This document shows, in pieces, positions 8,521 to 17,130 of a stretch of 64,000 nt of DNA. The stretch covers positions 6,944,001 to 7,008,000 of the forward strand of contig NZ_JAGSHX010000006.1 in NCBI RefSeq assembly GCF_018138715.1, in the 5' to 3' direction. Position 1 is the stretch's first letter. Each line of letters starts with the position of its first letter. Source of the stretch: Streptomyces asiaticus. GTDB lineage: Bacteria; Actinomycetota; Actinomycetes; Streptomycetales; Streptomycetaceae. Position numbers and translations under genes: made by a program. The notes under the pieces are model-generated. The model was not told where the DNA came from, ran no database searches, and saw only the letters and a list, made by a program, of their open reading frames with translations.

Positions 8521-9966
8521 ATGGCGAGACAGATCACGGACAAGGCCCCGGCCCCACCACTGCCCGGACTCCCCCTGCTCGACCGCTACTTCCGGATATC
8601 CGAGCGGGGCTCCACCCTCGGCCGGGAGGTCCGGGGCGGGTTCGCCACCTTCTTCACGATGGCGTACATCCTCGTCCTGAACCCGATCATCCTGGGCGGG
8701 GCGAAGGACAAGTTCGGCGAGCAGCTCTCCGGCACCCAACTCGCCACCTCCACCGCCCTGGTGGCCGCCGTGATGACGGTCCTGATGGGCATCGGCGGCA
8801 ATCTGCCGCTCGCCCTCGCCGCGGGCCTCGGGCTCAACGCGGTCGTCGCCTTCCAGATCGCCCCGCAGATGAGCTGGGCCGACGCCATGGGCCTGGTGGT
8901 CCTGGAGGGCCTGATCATCTGCGCGCTGGTGGTGACCGGGCTGCGCGAGGCGGTGATGCACGCCATCCCGCAGGCACTGAAGCAGGCCATCAGCGTGGGG
9001 ATCGGGCTGTTCATCGCCTTCATCGGCTTCATCGACGCCGGGTTCGTCTCCCGTATCCCTGGACCCACCGGCTCCACACCCGTGCAGCTCGGCTCGGACG
9101 GGCGGCTCAGCGGCTGGCCGGTGGTGGTCTTCTGCGTGGGGGTGCTGCTGACCATCGCGCTGATGGCGCGCAAGGCCAAGGGCGCCCTGCTGATCAGCAT
9201 CGTCGTCTCGACCGTGCTCGCGATCGTCATCAACGAGATCGCCGACATCCGGCCGGAGGCATGGGGGCTGACCGTGCCCACCCTCCCCGACAGCGTCGTC
9301 GACACCCCGGACTTCGGGCTGCTCGGCTCCTTCAGCCTCTTCGGGGCGTTCCAGCAGGTCGGTGTGGTCACCATCGTCCTGCTGGTCTTCACCCTCATCC
9401 TGTCCGACTTCTTCGACACCATGGGCACGGTCGTCGGGGTGAGCAACGAGGCCGGGCTGCTGGACGCCGAGGGCAGGGTGCCGGGGCTGGGGCGGGTGCT
9501 GCTCATCGACGGTGCGGCGGCCGCACTCGGCGGTGCCGCGTCCGCCTCGTCCAACACCAGCTACATCGAGTCCGCGGCCGGGGTCGGCGAGGGCGCGCGC
9601 ACCGGGTTCGCCAGCGTGGTCACCGGAGCGCTGTTCGGGCTCGCGCTCTTCCTGACCCCGCTGGCCACCGTGGTGCCCGCCCAGGCCGCCGCCCCGGCGC
9701 TGATCGCGGTCGGCTTCCTGCTGATGAGCCAGGTGCGGTCCATCGACTGGGAGCGGATCGACATCGCCGTCCCGGCGTTCCTCACCATCGCGCTGATGCC
9801 GTTCAGCTACTCCATCTCCAACGGGATCGGCGCCGGGTTCATCTCGTACGTCGTGATCAAGACGGTGCTGGGCAAGGCGCGGGAGGTGCACTGGCTGCTG
9901 TGGGGGACGGCCGCGCTGTTCGTGGTCTACTTCGCGATCGACCCCCTGGAGCGGCTGCTCACCTGA
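8521..9966 (+). CDS. NCS2 family permease, AzgA-like purine transporter
   Basis: 481 aa, polytopic. The ATG at 8521 follows GAGGAG. It opens with RYFRISERGSTLGREVRGGFATFFTMAYI, the hallmark start of the AzgA-like guanine/hypoxanthine/adenine:proton symporters. LILSDFFDTMGT and SASSNTSYIESAAGVGEGARTG are the conserved transmembrane 8-10 motifs. The length matches the family. It stands alone; no purine riboswitch is visible in the 93-bp upstream gap. Confidence 0.93.
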   Translation: MARQITDKAPAPPLPGLPLLDRYFRISERGSTLGREVRGGFATFFTMAYILVLNPIILGGAKDKFGEQLSGTQLATSTALVAAVMTVLMGIGGNLPLALAAGLGLNAVVAFQIAPQMSWADAMGLVVLEGLIICALVVTGLREAVMHAIPQALKQAISVGIGLFIAFIGFIDAGFVSRIPGPTGSTPVQLGSDGRLSGWPVVVFCVGVLLTIALMARKAKGALLISIVVSTVLAIVINEIADIRPEAWGLTVPTLPDSVVDTPDFGLLGSFSLFGAFQQVGVVTIVLLVFTLILSDFFDTMGTVVGVSNEAGLLDAEGRVPGLGRVLLIDGAAAALGGAASASSNTSYIESAAGVGEGARTGFASVVTGALFGLALFLTPLATVVPAQAAAPALIAVGFLLMSQVRSIDWERIDIAVPAFLTIALMPFSYSISNGIGAGFISYVVIKTVLGKAREVHWLLWGTAALFVVYFAIDPLERLLT

Positions 9967-10046
9967 GCCGCGCCGCCTCCGCCCTGGAATCCGTCCCGGA
10001 GCCGCCCAGTCGCCCCGTAAGCCGTCCCGGGAACCGCCCCGCCCCG

Positions 10047-11027
10047 TCAGCTGTGGCCCATGATGGGGCGCGGGCGGTAGGGGGCCTCCAGGCGGGCCAC
10101 CTCCTTCTCGTCGAGCGTCAGCCCGACCGCCGCGACCGCGTCCTCCAGATGGCGGGTCTTCGTGGCGCCGACGATCGGAGCGGTGACCGCCGGCCTGCTC
10201 AGCAGCCAGGCCAGCGCGACCTGCGCCGGGGACACCCCGCGCTCCTCGGCGATCGCGCGGGTGGCGTCCACGATGGAGAAGTCCGCGTCCGCGTACCACC
10301 TCTCCACCAGCGGATCGTTGCCCGCCCGGACCGTCTGCCCGGTGCGGTCCCGGTCGCGGGTGCCCGCCAGCAGCCCGCGCGCCAGCGGGCTCCACGGGAT
10401 GACACCCACGCCCTGGTCCAGGCAGAGCGGGTTCATCTCCCGCTCCTCCTCGCGGTAGAGCAGGTTGTAGTGGTTCTGCATCGAGACGAACCGGGTCCAG
10501 CCGTGTGCCTCGGCGATGTGCTGGGCCTTGGCGAACTGCCAGGCGTACATGGAGGACGCGCCGATGTACCGGGCCTTTCCGGCCTTCACCACATCGTGCA
10601 GCGCCTCCATCGTCTCCTCGAGCGGCGTCTCGTGGTCGAAGCGGTGGATCTGGTAGAGATCCACATGGTCGGTGCCCAGCCGCCGCAGCGAGGCGTCGAT
10701 GCCCGCCATGATGTGCTTGCGGGACAGCCCGCGGTCGTTGGGGCCCTCGCCCATCGGGTTGTAGACCTTCGTGGCCAGGACGTAGTCGTCGCGGCTGGGG
10801 AAGAGCTCCCGCAGCAGCTCACCGGTGATCTCCTCGCTGCGGCCCACCGAGTACATGTCGGCGGTGTCGAAGAAGGTCACCCCCTCCTCGGCCGCGCGCC
10901 GCACGATCGGCCGCGCGTCGTCGATGTCCAGCTGCCAGGGCCGGTGCTCGGGGTTGCCGTAGCTCATCATGCCCAGGCAGATCCGCGACACCTTGACGCC
11001 CGACGTGCCGAGCCGTACGTACTCCAT
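10047..11027 (-). CDS. Aldo/keto reductase
   Basis: 326 aa NADPH-dependent oxidoreductase of the AKR superfamily. The start chosen is ATG 11027 because GGAGGAG lies 7 nt upstream; an in-frame ATG at 11072 would add 15 basic residues without support. The catalytic tetrad is visible: Asp54 and Tyr59 in DTADMYS, Lys87 in ATKVY, His128 in YQIHRFD. The C-terminal IVGATKTRHLEDAV is the cofactor-binding loop. It is monocistronic; its partners and substrate are unknown. Confidence 0.92.
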   Translation of the reverse strand: MEYVRLGTSGVKVSRICLGMMSYGNPEHRPWQLDIDDARPIVRRAAEEGVTFFDTADMYSVGRSEEITGELLRELFPSRDDYVLATKVYNPMGEGPNDRGLSRKHIMAGIDASLRRLGTDHVDLYQIHRFDHETPLEETMEALHDVVKAGKARYIGASSMYAWQFAKAQHIAEAHGWTRFVSMQNHYNLLYREEEREMNPLCLDQGVGVIPWSPLARGLLAGTRDRDRTGQTVRAGNDPLVERWYADADFSIVDATRAIAEERGVSPAQVALAWLLSRPAVTAPIVGATKTRHLEDAVAAVGLTLDEKEVARLEAPYRPRPIMGHS

Positions 11028-11098
11028 GCGTCTGCTCCTCCTGCTCGTCCGCCCGTTCGGCCGACCCGTCACAGCAGACCACTCCGGCCGCCGGATTG

Positions 11099-11800
11099 TC
11101 AGCCCGGCGTGACGAAACCGCTTTCGTACGCGGCGATCACCGCCTGGGTGCGGTCCCGGACGCCCAGCTTGGTGAGCACCGCCCCCACATGCGTCTTGAC
11201 GGTGGCCGGGCCCACCGCCATCCGGGCCGCGATCTCGGAGTTGGACAGCCCGTCGGTCATCAGCCGCAGCACCACGGCCTCCCGCTCGGAGAGCCGCTCG
11301 CGCAGCGCCCGCGCCGTCGCCTCGCGGTCCGGGCCGCGGGCGGCGGCGTGCTCGGCGGCCAGCGCCCGCACCGCGGCCGGGAACAGCAGCGAATCGCTGC
11401 GCGCCACCACGCGCACCGCCTGCACCAGTTCCGCCGCGCGGGCCCGCTTGAGCAGGAAGCCGCTGGCCCCGGCGCGCAGCGCGTCGTACACATAGCTGTC
11501 GTTCTCGAACGTCGTCACCACGATGACGCGCGGCGGGTCCGGCACGGTGCCCAGGATCCGCTCGGTGGCGCGGATGCCGTCCACATCGGGCATCCGGACA
11601 TCCATCAGCACCACGTCCGGGCGCAGTTCACGGACCACCGGCACGGCCTCGGCGCCGCTTCCGGCCTCGCCCACGACCTCCAGGTCCGGCTCGCTGGAGA
11701 GGATCGCGCGCAGCGCGGTGCGCACCATCCGCTCGTCGTCGACGAGCACGAGGCGCAGGGGGGACGGCGGGGCGCTCAGGGGGGACGGCGGGGTGCTCAC
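11099..11800 (-). CDS. NarL/LuxR-family response regulator
   Basis: 233 aa. The receiver domain begins LRLVLVDDE; the phosphoacceptor is Asp67 in VVLMDVRMPD. A C-terminal LuxR-type helix-turn-helix (LSEREAVVLRLMTDGLSNSEIAARM then VKTHVGAVLTKLGV) spans about 165-225. The GTG start (11800-11798) overlaps the kinase stop by 4 bp, so the pair is co-translated. It has a Pro/Ser-rich 14-residue head. The target genes are unknown. Confidence 0.93.
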   Translation of the reverse strand: MSTPPSPLSAPPSPLRLVLVDDERMVRTALRAILSSEPDLEVVGEAGSGAEAVPVVRELRPDVVLMDVRMPDVDGIRATERILGTVPDPPRVIVVTTFENDSYVYDALRAGASGFLLKRARAAELVQAVRVVARSDSLLFPAAVRALAAEHAAARGPDREATARALRERLSEREAVVLRLMTDGLSNSEIAARMAVGPATVKTHVGAVLTKLGVRDRTQAVIAAYESGFVTPG

Positions 11801-13062
11801 CGGGACGCCTCCACCGGGAGCCGGACCGTCAGCCGCCAGACGCCGTCCACGGTGTCCCAGGCACAGGTGCCGCGCAGCAGGGTGACCCGCTCGGCGATGC
11901 CGCGCAGCCCGCGGCCGCCGCCGGCGGTCCGTGCCCGGGTGGTTCCGTCCACCGGGTTCTCCATCGTGATCTCCACCTTCTTCGGGTCCTCGGCGATCCG
12001 GAGCCGCACCGGCACCCGGCCCGCGTGGCGCAGCGCGTTGCTGAGCCCTTCCTGGACGATGCGGTACGCCTCGCGGGAGACCACGGGCGGCAGCCGGTCC
12101 AGCGTGCCCGGGGCCGTCAGCTCGACGGCGACGCCCGCGGCCCGGGTGCGGGCGAGCAGCCCGTCCAGGTCCATCAGGGTGGGGGAGGGGGCGGTGGCCG
12201 GGGCGGCCTCCTCTTCCCGTAACAGGCCCAGCACGCTGTCGAGTTCGCCGACCGCCTCCCGGGTGGTCTCCTCGATGGCCGCCAGCGCCTCCCGGGCGAA
12301 GTCCGGATCGGAGTCGAGGACCTTACGGGCCGCGCTCGCCTGGAGGGTCACCGCGCTCAGCGCATGGCCGACCGAGTCGTGCAGCTCGCGGGCGAGCCGG
12401 TTGCGGGAGGCCAGCCGGGCGGCCCGCCGCTCGGCGGCGGCGAGCCGCTCGGCGGGGGCCGGGCCGAGCAGCGCGGGCGCACAGCGGGCCAGCAGCGCCC
12501 CGGCGGCAGCGGCGATCCCCATGAGCATGGCCAGCAGTGCCACCCCGGCCAACGGCGCCAGCGCGGTGGGGGTCGAGCCGAACGCGTCCGGCCAGCCCAA
12601 CCCGTCGGCGTACGAATCGTCGGTGAACGGCAGCGCGACCAGCAGCGCCGAGGCGGGCAGCAGGGACAGGAAGAGCCCGCTGACCAGCCCGCCGATGGCC
12701 AGGTGCAGCGCGTACCAGAGCGCGGTGCGGGCGCGCGCGTCCCATGAGTCGGCGGGCCCGGCCGCGAGCTCCGCGGACTCCGGCAGCCCGCACAGCGAGC
12801 GCGCGGCGGTGGCCTCCAGGGGGCGTACGAGCGGCAGGAGCGCGGTCGGCGCGGCCAGCGGCAGGGCCGAGGCGAAGGTGCCCAGCTGCCAGCGCAGCGA
12901 GGTGAAGGGATCGGCACCGTGAGCCAGCATCGCGAAGACCACGGTGGTCAGCAGGTAGTACGGCATCAGCAGGGCGCCACCGAGCACCAGATGGACCCAG
13001 CGCAGCTGGGTCCGGCGGCCGACCACCGTTCGGACCGCCCGCCGCCACCACACCCCGGTCAC
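11797..13062 (-). CDS. Sensor histidine kinase (HisKA_3 / NarL-type)
   Basis: 421 aa membrane kinase. About four hydrophobic helices lie within residues 22-195, followed by a HisKA_3 dimerisation box with phospho-His228 (RELHDSVGHALSAV) and a C-terminal ATPase domain (EGLSNALRHAG; GGGRGLRGIAERV). It is partnered with the downstream regulator through a GTGA overlap. The GTG at 13062 is the likely start, but its ribosome site is weak, so the true start may lie a few codons away. The signal sensed is not apparent. Confidence 0.9.
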   Translation of the reverse strand: MTGVWWRRAVRTVVGRRTQLRWVHLVLGGALLMPYYLLTTVVFAMLAHGADPFTSLRWQLGTFASALPLAAPTALLPLVRPLEATAARSLCGLPESAELAAGPADSWDARARTALWYALHLAIGGLVSGLFLSLLPASALLVALPFTDDSYADGLGWPDAFGSTPTALAPLAGVALLAMLMGIAAAAGALLARCAPALLGPAPAERLAAAERRAARLASRNRLARELHDSVGHALSAVTLQASAARKVLDSDPDFAREALAAIEETTREAVGELDSVLGLLREEEAAPATAPSPTLMDLDGLLARTRAAGVAVELTAPGTLDRLPPVVSREAYRIVQEGLSNALRHAGRVPVRLRIAEDPKKVEITMENPVDGTTRARTAGGGRGLRGIAERVTLLRGTCAWDTVDGVWRLTVRLPVEASR

Positions 13063-13296
13063 CGGGCGGGGTGTTCCGCCGCGCGGCCCGCGGAGCCGCG
13101 CTCGCGGAGGGAGCGCCCGCCGGCCGTGAGGACGAGCAATCCGACGGTCATCCGCACAGCGTAGGTCAGATTCATCGGCGCGGCGGGGGCAACGGGGCCG
13201 CGGGCGGGGGCGAAGCGCGTGCCGGGGAGGGGCTGGACCATGGCCACCAGCCTCCCGGCCCGGCGGGCGCCGCGCGTCACCCCGCCCGACGATCCC

Positions 13297-13316
13297 CCTC
13301 CGCCGTGCGGCGGAGG
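13297..13316 (-). terminator. Hairpin terminator downstream of the IclR gene
   Basis: CCTCCGCC (13297-13304) and GGCGGAGG (13309-13316) form a perfect 8-bp GC-rich stem with a GTGC loop, 18 bp past the IclR stop. It lacks a U-tract, as is usual for Streptomyces terminators. Confidence 0.6.
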
Positions 13317-13334
13317 AGGCCGTCCTCCCCTGGG

Positions 13335-14105
13335 TCAGAGGCGGCGCGTCGCGAGGGTGAGCCGGTCCCGGGCGTCGAACAGGGCGTCCTTGATCATCTG
13401 CTCATGGGTGGGGGTGAGCCGGGCCACCGGCACCGAGCAGCTGATGGCGTCGCGCGAGGGGGTGCGGTACGGGATGGCGATGCCGAAGCAGCGCAGGCCC
13501 AGGGTGTTCTCCTCGCGGTCCACCGCGTACCCCTGCTCCCGGATGAGGTGCAGCTCCTCGATCAGCTTCTCGCGGTCGGTGATGGTGTGCTCGGTGAGCT
13601 GGCTCAGCGTCTCCGGCAGCAGCTTGCGCACCTGCTCGTCGGAGTACGTGGCCAGCAGCGCCTTGCCCAGCGAGGTGGAGTGGGCGGGCAGCCGGCGGCC
13701 GACGCGGGTGAAGGGGCGCAGATAGTGCTGCGACTGCCGGGTGGCGAGATAGACGACATTGGTGCCGTCGAGCCGGGCGAGGTGGATGGTCTCGGTGGTG
13801 TCGTCCGAGAGCCGGTCCAGGGTGGGGCGGGCGGCGGCCACGACCTCGTCGCCGTCGATGTAGGAGGTGCCGACGAGGAGGGCGCGCACCCCGATCCCGT
13901 AGCGGGTGCCGGTGGCGTCCGTCTCCACCCAGCCGAGCTCCACCAGGGTGCGCAGCAGCATGTAGAGGCTCGACTTGGGATAGCCCACGGCCTCCTGGAC
14001 CGCGGCGAGGCTGTGCATCCCGGGCCGCCCGGCGAAGAACTCCAGCAGTTCGACCGTGCGGACCGCCGATTTGACCTGGGCCCCGCCTGTCTCGGCAGCT
14101 GACAT
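13335..14105 (-). CDS. IclR-family transcriptional regulator
   Basis: 256 aa from ATG 14105 (AGAGGGG upstream; an in-frame ATG at 14159 lacks a site). The N-terminal winged helix (KSAVRTVELLEFFAGRPGMHSLAAVQEAVGYPKSSLYMLL) is followed by the IclR effector domain (LPAHSTSLGKALLA; GYAVDREENTLGLRCFGIAI). It is divergently transcribed from the aldehyde dehydrogenase, with palindromes in the shared 135-bp gap, so it probably controls that gene in response to a sugar acid or related ligand. Confidence 0.92.
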   Translation of the reverse strand: MSAAETGGAQVKSAVRTVELLEFFAGRPGMHSLAAVQEAVGYPKSSLYMLLRTLVELGWVETDATGTRYGIGVRALLVGTSYIDGDEVVAAARPTLDRLSDDTTETIHLARLDGTNVVYLATRQSQHYLRPFTRVGRRLPAHSTSLGKALLATYSDEQVRKLLPETLSQLTEHTITDREKLIEELHLIREQGYAVDREENTLGLRCFGIAIPYRTPSRDAISCSVPVARLTPTHEQMIKDALFDARDRLTLATRRL

Positions 14106-14169
14106 CGCCTTGACCCCTCTGTTCGACCAGCCATAGAGTCCCGAAGGGAAATTCATCACCCGGGACAGC

Positions 14170-14197
14170 GTTCAGCATATCGAACACCGTCGATGTG
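14170..14197. promoter_or_regulatory. Candidate IclR operator in the divergent promoter region
   Basis: Two overlapping dyads are visible. GTTC-N8-GAAC spans 14170-14185, and CATATCGA (14176-14183) pairs with TCGATGTG (14190-14197) with one mismatch across a 6-nt spacer. Location between a regulator and its divergent target is the classical IclR arrangement. Confidence 0.5.
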
Positions 14198-14240
14198 TGT
14201 GACGCAAGCAGCGGTAACACCACAGCAGGAGGAATCCGCG

Positions 14241-15776
14241 GTGTCAGCACCAGTGTGGAGCGTCGACCCCCGAACCGGAAAGCAGCGTGAGCAGGTAGCG
14301 GTCGAAGCCACGGCGGAGGAGGTCGACCGCGTGGTGCGCGCGGCGCACGCCGCCCGCGGCTCCCTGGCCGATCGCGCGGTGCGCGCCGCCCTGCTGCGCA
14401 CCGCCGCCGATCTGCTCGACGAGGCCCGTGACCAGCTGGTCGAGGCCGCCGACGCGGAGACCGCCCTCGGTCCCGCCCGGCTCACCGGTGAACTCGCCCG
14501 CACCACCTACCAGCTGCGGTCGTTCGCGACCATCGTGGACGAGGGCGCCTTCCTCGACGTCCGCATCGACCACGCCGACGCCACCCAGACCCCGCCCTGG
14601 CCCGATCTGCGCCGCTACAAGCTGCCGCTCGGCGTCGTCGCCGTCTACGCCGCCAGCAACTTCCCGCTCGCCTTCTCCGTGCCCGGCGGGGACACCGCCA
14701 GCGCCCTCGCCGCGGGCTGCCCGGTGATCGTCAAGGCCCACCCCGACCACCCCGCAACCTCCGAGGTGGCCGCCTCCGCGCTGCGCCGCGCCGCCGAGCG
14801 GGTCGGGGTGCCCGCCGATGTGATCGCGGTGGTGCACGGCTTCGACGCGGGTCTTGAGCTGGTCAAGCACCCGCTGATCGCCGCCGCCGGGTTCACCGGC
14901 TCGGTCCGCGGCGGCCGCGCCCTGCACGACGCGGCGGCCTCCCGGCCGGTGCCGATCCCCTTCCACGGCGAACTGGGCAGCCTCAACCCGGTCGTGGTCA
15001 CCGAGGCCGCGGCGAGCGAGCGCGGCGACCAGATCGGCGCCGGGCTCGCGGGCTCCATGACGCTGGGCGTCGGCCAGTTCTGCACCAAGCCCGGCTTTGT
15101 GCTGGCCCCGGCCGGACCGGCGGGCGACGGCCTGCTGAAGTCCCTCACCGACGCGGTCAGCAACACCGACGCCGGGGTCCTGCTCGACCACCGGATGCGG
15201 GACAACTTCGTCGCCGGGATCAAGGAGCGCGTCGAGCTGGCGGACGTCGAGGCCCCGGTCACCCCCGGCTCCGGCGGTGAGCACACCGTCAGCGCGGGCT
15301 TCCTGACCGTCCCGGCGCGGCGGCTCGTCGAGGGCGGCCCGCACGATGTGCTGCTGGAGGAGTGCTTCGGCCCGGTGACCGTCGTGGCACGCTACGAGAG
15401 CGACGACGAGATCAGCGCGGTGCTCGGGCGGCTCCCGGGCAACCTCACCGCCACCGTCCACCTCTCCGCCGCCGAGGGCGAGGGCACCGAGGGCCGGGCC
15501 GGCGAGCTGATCGCCGAGCTCACCCCGCTGGCCGGCCGGGTCCTGGTCAACGGCTGGCCGACCGGTGTCGCGGTCGCCCCCGCCCAGCACCACGGCGGCC
15601 CCTACCCGGCCACCACCTCCACCTCCACCTCGGTCGGCGGCACCGCCGTCGAGCGCTGGCTGCGGCCGGTCGCGTACCAGGACACCCCGGCCGCCCTGCT
15701 GCCGCCGGAACTGCGCGCCGAGAACCCGCTGGAGCTGCCGCGGCGGATCAACGGCGTCCGGGAGCAGCGCGGCTGA
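14241..15776 (+). CDS. Aldehyde dehydrogenase (NADP+), alpha-ketoglutarate-semialdehyde dehydrogenase type
   Basis: 511 aa from GTG 14241, which has GCAGGAGGA 7 nt upstream; longer in-frame starts exist (14193) but lack a site. ALDH residues are present: Asn140 (AASNFP), Lys165 (VIVKAHP), Glu244 (HGELGSLNP), Cys281 (GQFCTKPG). The sequence style matches the (NADP+) subgroup oxidising 2,5-dioxopentanoate to 2-oxoglutarate in pentose/uronate oxidation. That would pair with the dehydratase at the left edge of the window; the link is inference. It is divergent from the IclR gene. Confidence 0.88.
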   Translation: MSAPVWSVDPRTGKQREQVAVEATAEEVDRVVRAAHAARGSLADRAVRAALLRTAADLLDEARDQLVEAADAETALGPARLTGELARTTYQLRSFATIVDEGAFLDVRIDHADATQTPPWPDLRRYKLPLGVVAVYAASNFPLAFSVPGGDTASALAAGCPVIVKAHPDHPATSEVAASALRRAAERVGVPADVIAVVHGFDAGLELVKHPLIAAAGFTGSVRGGRALHDAAASRPVPIPFHGELGSLNPVVVTEAAASERGDQIGAGLAGSMTLGVGQFCTKPGFVLAPAGPAGDGLLKSLTDAVSNTDAGVLLDHRMRDNFVAGIKERVELADVEAPVTPGSGGEHTVSAGFLTVPARRLVEGGPHDVLLEECFGPVTVVARYESDDEISAVLGRLPGNLTATVHLSAAEGEGTEGRAGELIAELTPLAGRVLVNGWPTGVAVAPAQHHGGPYPATTSTSTSVGGTAVERWLRPVAYQDTPAALLPPELRAENPLELPRRINGVREQRG

Positions 15777-15794
15777 CCCCCGGAACGACGGCCC

Positions 15795-15835
15795 GGCCGC
15801 CGGACCCGCGGATCTGACCCGCGCGTCCGGCGGCC
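15795..15835 (+). terminator. Terminator after the aldehyde dehydrogenase
   Basis: GGCCGCCGGAC (15795-15805) and GTCCGGCGGCC (15825-15835) pair perfectly over 11 bp, with an inner CGCGG/CCGCG stem inside the loop. It begins 19 bp after the stop codon. Confidence 0.75.
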
Positions 15836-15964
15836 GATTCACGTCGGCGTTTCACCCGGGCGCCGCGTAAGCCATCGGAATCGCCGCTGGTCAGCGGTTA
15901 TGTATAAGGATCGCTTGAAGGCATCCGACACGGAAAAGCGATGGACGCCGGGGTAGGCCCGTCC

Positions 15965-15979
15965 CATAGTGGCTGGACA
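15965..15979 (+). promoter_or_regulatory. Putative -10 box (CATAGT) for a leaderless transcript
   Basis: CATAGT at 15965-15970 lies 8 bp before the ATG at 15979, and no Shine-Dalgarno sequence is present. This spacing would start transcription at or next to the start codon. Confidence 0.4.
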
Positions 15980-17025
15980 TGGAGAGCCTGGCGGGCGCCG
16001 AATTCGCGCCACACACGACGTATCTCACCACCGCGTCCAGCGGTCTGATCCCCGCACGCTCCGTAGCCGCCGTGCAGGCGGTCCTCGACGGCTCGGCCGC
16101 CGGACAGCCCATCGTCGACGTGTCCTTCGAGGCGGTCGAGGCGAGCCGCGCCGCCTACGCCCGGCTCGTCGGCGTACCGGCCCGGCGCGTCGCCGCCGGC
16201 AGCTCGGTCGCCGTGTACGCGGGGATGATCGCCACCTCGCTGCCGCCCGGGGCCGAAGTCCTGGTGGCCGACGGCGACTTCAGCTCCCTGGTCAACCCCT
16301 TCGCCGTCCGCGCCGACCTCAAGCTGCGCAGCGTGCCGCTGGAGGAGATCGCGGAGGCGGTGCGTCCCGGTACGGCGCTGGTGGCCGTGAGCGCGGTCCA
16401 GTCGGCGGACGGGCGGATCGCCGACCTCGCCGCCATCCGGGAGGCGGCCCGGGCCCACGGGGCCCGCACGCTGGTGGACCTCAGCCAGGCGGCCGGCTGG
16501 TTCCCGGTGAACGCCGCCGAGGCCGACTACACGGTCTGTGTGGCCTACAAGTGGCTGATGTGCCCGCGCGGGGCCGCCTTCCTGACCGTGCCCGAGGACC
16601 TCGGCGGACTCACCCCCGTCTTCGCGGGCTGGGTCGCGGGCGAGGAGCCCTGGGACAGCTGCTACGGCCCGGTGCGGGAACTCGCCCACTCCGCACGGCG
16701 CTTCGACGAGAGCCCGAGCGTGTACGCGTACGTCGCGGCCCGGCACTCCCTCGCGCTGATCGAGGAACTGGGCACCGAGGCCATCGCCGCGCATGACCGC
16801 GCACTCGCCGACCGCTTCCGGGACGGGGTCGTCGCGCTCGGCCACCGGCCCGTGGCCGCCCCCGGCTCGGCCATCGTCTCCGTACCGGGCCTGGGTGACG
16901 CCGCGTCCCGGCTGGCGGAGGCGGAGGTGCATGTCTCGGCGCGGGCCGGCAACCTCCGCGCCTCCTTCCACCTGTACAACACCGCGGCCGATGTGGACCG
17001 GCTGCTGGAGAAGCTGTCCGGCTGA
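15979..17025 (+). CDS. Aminotransferase class V-fold PLP-dependent enzyme
   Basis: 348 aa. It has class V fold features: VDLSQAAGWFPV (Asp and Gln contacting PLP), then the Schiff-base lysine in VAYKWLMCPRG (about residue 193), and HLYNTAADVDRLLEKL at the C-terminus, as in kynureninase/cysteine-desulfurase-like and isopenicillin-N-epimerase-like enzymes. The substrate cannot be assigned. The ATG at 15979 has no ribosome site but a -10-like CATAGT 8 bp upstream, suggesting a leaderless mRNA. It is convergent with ectD across a strong terminator. Confidence 0.87.
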   Translation: MESLAGAEFAPHTTYLTTASSGLIPARSVAAVQAVLDGSAAGQPIVDVSFEAVEASRAAYARLVGVPARRVAAGSSVAVYAGMIATSLPPGAEVLVADGDFSSLVNPFAVRADLKLRSVPLEEIAEAVRPGTALVAVSAVQSADGRIADLAAIREAARAHGARTLVDLSQAAGWFPVNAAEADYTVCVAYKWLMCPRGAAFLTVPEDLGGLTPVFAGWVAGEEPWDSCYGPVRELAHSARRFDESPSVYAYVAARHSLALIEELGTEAIAAHDRALADRFRDGVVALGHRPVAAPGSAIVSVPGLGDAASRLAEAEVHVSARAGNLRASFHLYNTAADVDRLLEKLSG

Positions 17026-17062
17026 CGGCACAGAAATCTGACAGAAATCTGGCGGCACAAAA

Positions 17063-17100
17063 ATCTGAGGGAAGCCGGGACACTCCGGCTTCCCTCAGAT
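17063..17100. terminator. 16-bp perfect bidirectional terminator
   Basis: ATCTGAGGGAAGCCGG (17063-17078) and its exact reverse complement (17085-17100) enclose a GACACT loop. It lies between the class V enzyme gene and ectD, which converge, and so can end both transcripts. Confidence 0.85.
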
Positions 17101-17130
17101 CACGGACGTCACGTCGTCCCACGGCGGTCA

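Noticed and set aside
7141..10395. A 1084-codon minus-strand frame opposite the beta-helix and purine permease genes
   Set aside because: Low-complexity Gly/Arg/Asp translation typical of antisense to GC-rich genes; both plus-strand genes are well supported.
13059..13280. Small frame containing MNLTYAVRMTVGLLVLTAGG upstream of the histidine kinase
   Set aside because: It has one hydrophobic stretch, but no ribosome site or recognisable family and it overlaps the kinase start; not enough to call a gene.
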